Below are positions 24,023 to 25,153 of a DNA stretch of 25,153 nt, in pieces. A model generated the notes under the pieces. The model had not been told where the DNA came from. It made no database searches and saw only the letters and a program-made list of their open reading frames with translations. Each line of letters begins with the position of its first letter. Within the stretch, counting starts at the first letter, position 1. The translations under genes were made by a program, and so were the position numbers. Where the stretch lies: contig CALELI010000075.1 of the NCBI GenBank assembly GCA_937902455.1, forward strand, positions 1-25,153, given 5' to 3'. Source of the stretch: an uncultured Prevotellaceae bacterium. GTDB lineage: Bacteria; Bacteroidota; Bacteroidia; Bacteroidales; Bacteroidaceae.

Positions 24023-25153
24023 TTAAAATTCGCTGTCGGATAGGTCGAAAAGTGGCTTGACTGCAAGGTGCTTCTCCGTTAGGAAAAGGGTTTTCGTGAA
24101 GAAAGTACCATTCTCGGGCAACCTTACCCTAATGGTCGTGATAGTTTTTGCAGCGTCCAGCACCTTATCTACACTCATCCCGATCTTGTTGACGGCAATG
24201 AGTCTCTCCAGTTCCTTATACACTTTGTACGCGATGAAGCATATGCAGACATGTGCCTCAATCCTTCTTTCTGTAAAGTGAAACATCGGACGCATCTCCA
24301 GAGTCCCTTTTGAAACACGGAATGCACGTTCCACAACCCACAGACCATGATACTCGGAGATGACACGCTCTGCGTCAAGACCTGTATTGGTAATGTAGCC
24401 TTTTAGTCCGTCCCACCTGCAGTCCTCTGCAATCTTCTCCTCGCTGATGACGACCTCTATGTCCCTGCTGATTTCAAGAAACTTGTTGTAGCCGCGCCTG
24501 TTCACCTGATTCTTCGTAATGCGCCCACTCTTGTAGGCTTTTCTCAATCGGGCAATTCCCCGGTCACGGTTGTAGGCATCTTTCTTCGCCCGCTTGTCGG
24601 AGTAGCTGACAATAAGTCGTTCTCCATTTTCACGCTCGTAGCTGTAGCAGGCCTTGTCAGCCTTCTCCAGCGAGAGTATCCATTGCTTCACGTCTGTACT
24701 CTCGTTCTTGATGCGGGCTCCAATGATGTACTTGTAGCCAGCTTGCCGGAGCAGTGCCACATTGTTCTTGTTCATCAGGCCTGAGTCTGCCACCACGACA
24801 AAGTCTTTGTCCAGATTGAACCGCTGCTTGAAGTCATCTATCATCGGTATCATGGTGAAGCCCTCGTACTGGCTGCCGTTGAACAGGGAGTATGAAAGCG
24901 GATAGCCTCCTTCTGACACCAGCAGACCGAGTACGACCTGTGACTCTGCCGTCTTGCCGTCCTTTGAGAACCCCGGCTCGCGCAGTACATCCGTCTGTGC
25001 TGTCTCAAAGTAGAGCGTCGTCACATCGTAGAACATCAGCCCAATCTTGCCTCCGAACAGTTTCCGTGTGTGCTCTACGCTGATCTGCTGTGCCAGCCCC
25101 ATCTGGGTGTTGTAGAGTTTGTCCATGTAGCGGTAGATGTGGTTGAGGTCAAC
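24023..25153 (-). CDS. IS1634-type DDE transposase, 5' part beyond the window edge
   Basis: Catalyses cut-and-paste movement of its insertion sequence. The frame stays open to the right edge (codons VDLNHIYRY precede the ATG at 25126), so the true start lies outside. IS1634-family transposases usually exceed 500 residues, so about a third may be missing. DDE motifs: FYDVTTLYFE with the first Asp, VVADSGLMNKNN with the second, and WVVERAFRVSKGTLEMRP with the Glu in the YREK-like region. No internal stop is present, so it may be active. It adjoins the AAA ATPase gene, tail to tail with 81 bp between. The insertion sequence end was not fixed. Confidence 0.8.
   Translation of the reverse strand, partial: VDLNHIYRYMDKLYNTQMGLAQQISVEHTRKLFGGKIGLMFYDVTTLYFETAQTDVLREPGFSKDGKTAESQVVLGLLVSEGGYPLSYSLFNGSQYEGFTMIPMIDDFKQRFNLDKDFVVVADSGLMNKNNVALLRQAGYKYIIGARIKNESTDVKQWILSLEKADKACYSYERENGERLIVSYSDKRAKKDAYNRDRGIARLRKAYKSGRITKNQVNRRGYNKFLEISRDIEVVISEEKIAEDCRWDGLKGYITNTGLDAERVISEYHGLWVVERAFRVSKGTLEMRPMFHFTERRIEAHVCICFIAYKVYKELERLIAVNKIGMSVDKVLDAAKTITTIRVRLPENGTFFTKTLFLTEKHLAVKPLFDLSDSEF

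Larger units (their letters stand above)
23942..25153 (-). mobile_element. Insertion sequence (IS1634-like), one end within the window
   Basis: The transposase gene and the short stretch after its stop make up one end of an insertion sequence. The exact terminal inverted repeat cannot be set because the other end is outside. A taattccccg motif at 23971-23980 also occurs at 3723-3731 in the 245-bp element, a possible hint of related ends, though only about 9 bp are shared. Confidence 0.55.

Overview
The window looks like a chromosomal piece of a Bacteroidales bacterium, most likely Prevotella or a close relative. The evidence is repeated Bacteroidetes-type promoters (TTTG, 19-20 bp, TAnnTTTG), a type IX secretion protein (PorZ) with a T9SS C-terminal domain, a TonB-dependent receptor paired with a BACON/OB-fold surface lipoprotein, fused gamma-alpha 2-oxoacid:ferredoxin oxidoreductase, and a C10 (streptopain-like) protease remnant. 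The genus is inference. No rRNA or tRNA gene and no CRISPR array was seen.

Layout. 1-2900: two convergent alpha/beta-hydrolases, a secreted esterase (+) and a carboxylesterase-B lipoprotein (-). 2925-5153: proC (+), a 245-bp element with terminal inverted repeats that carries a 37-codon lipoprotein-like ORF and a chain of small hairpins, then a CofE-like (F420 gamma-glutamyl ligase family) gene (+). 5080-15228: a tight minus-strand gene string that reads leuS, yitT-rdgB (one fused ORF), porZ, korA, korB, ribD in transcription order. Gaps are 30 bp or less, or the genes overlap, so it is probably one operon joining translation, nucleotide-pool cleaning, secretion, ferredoxin-linked carbon metabolism and flavin synthesis. 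15229-16549: 1.3 kb without a convincing protein gene, holding a mobile-element end, a promoter-to-terminator structured RNA locus (about 15489-15733) and a striking repeat/palindrome locus (15850-16333). 16550-21849: a two-gene operon of an Oar-like TonB-dependent receptor with a C-terminal OmpA-like extension and a multidomain surface lipoprotein, closed by a strong terminator. 21920-25153: accessory region with a decayed C10 protease gene, two 53-bp repeats containing perfect dyads, an AAA ATPase/DUF234 gene, and a transposase running off the right edge.

The most unusual items are the palindromic array at 15850-16333 (22-bp repeats in opposite orientations around a 23-bp-repeat core, one shared dyad centre at about 16052.5), the 245-bp hairpin element at 3710-3954, the small RNA locus with two mutually exclusive hairpins, and the receptor-OmpA fusion. 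All identifications come from reading motifs by eye; no database search was run.
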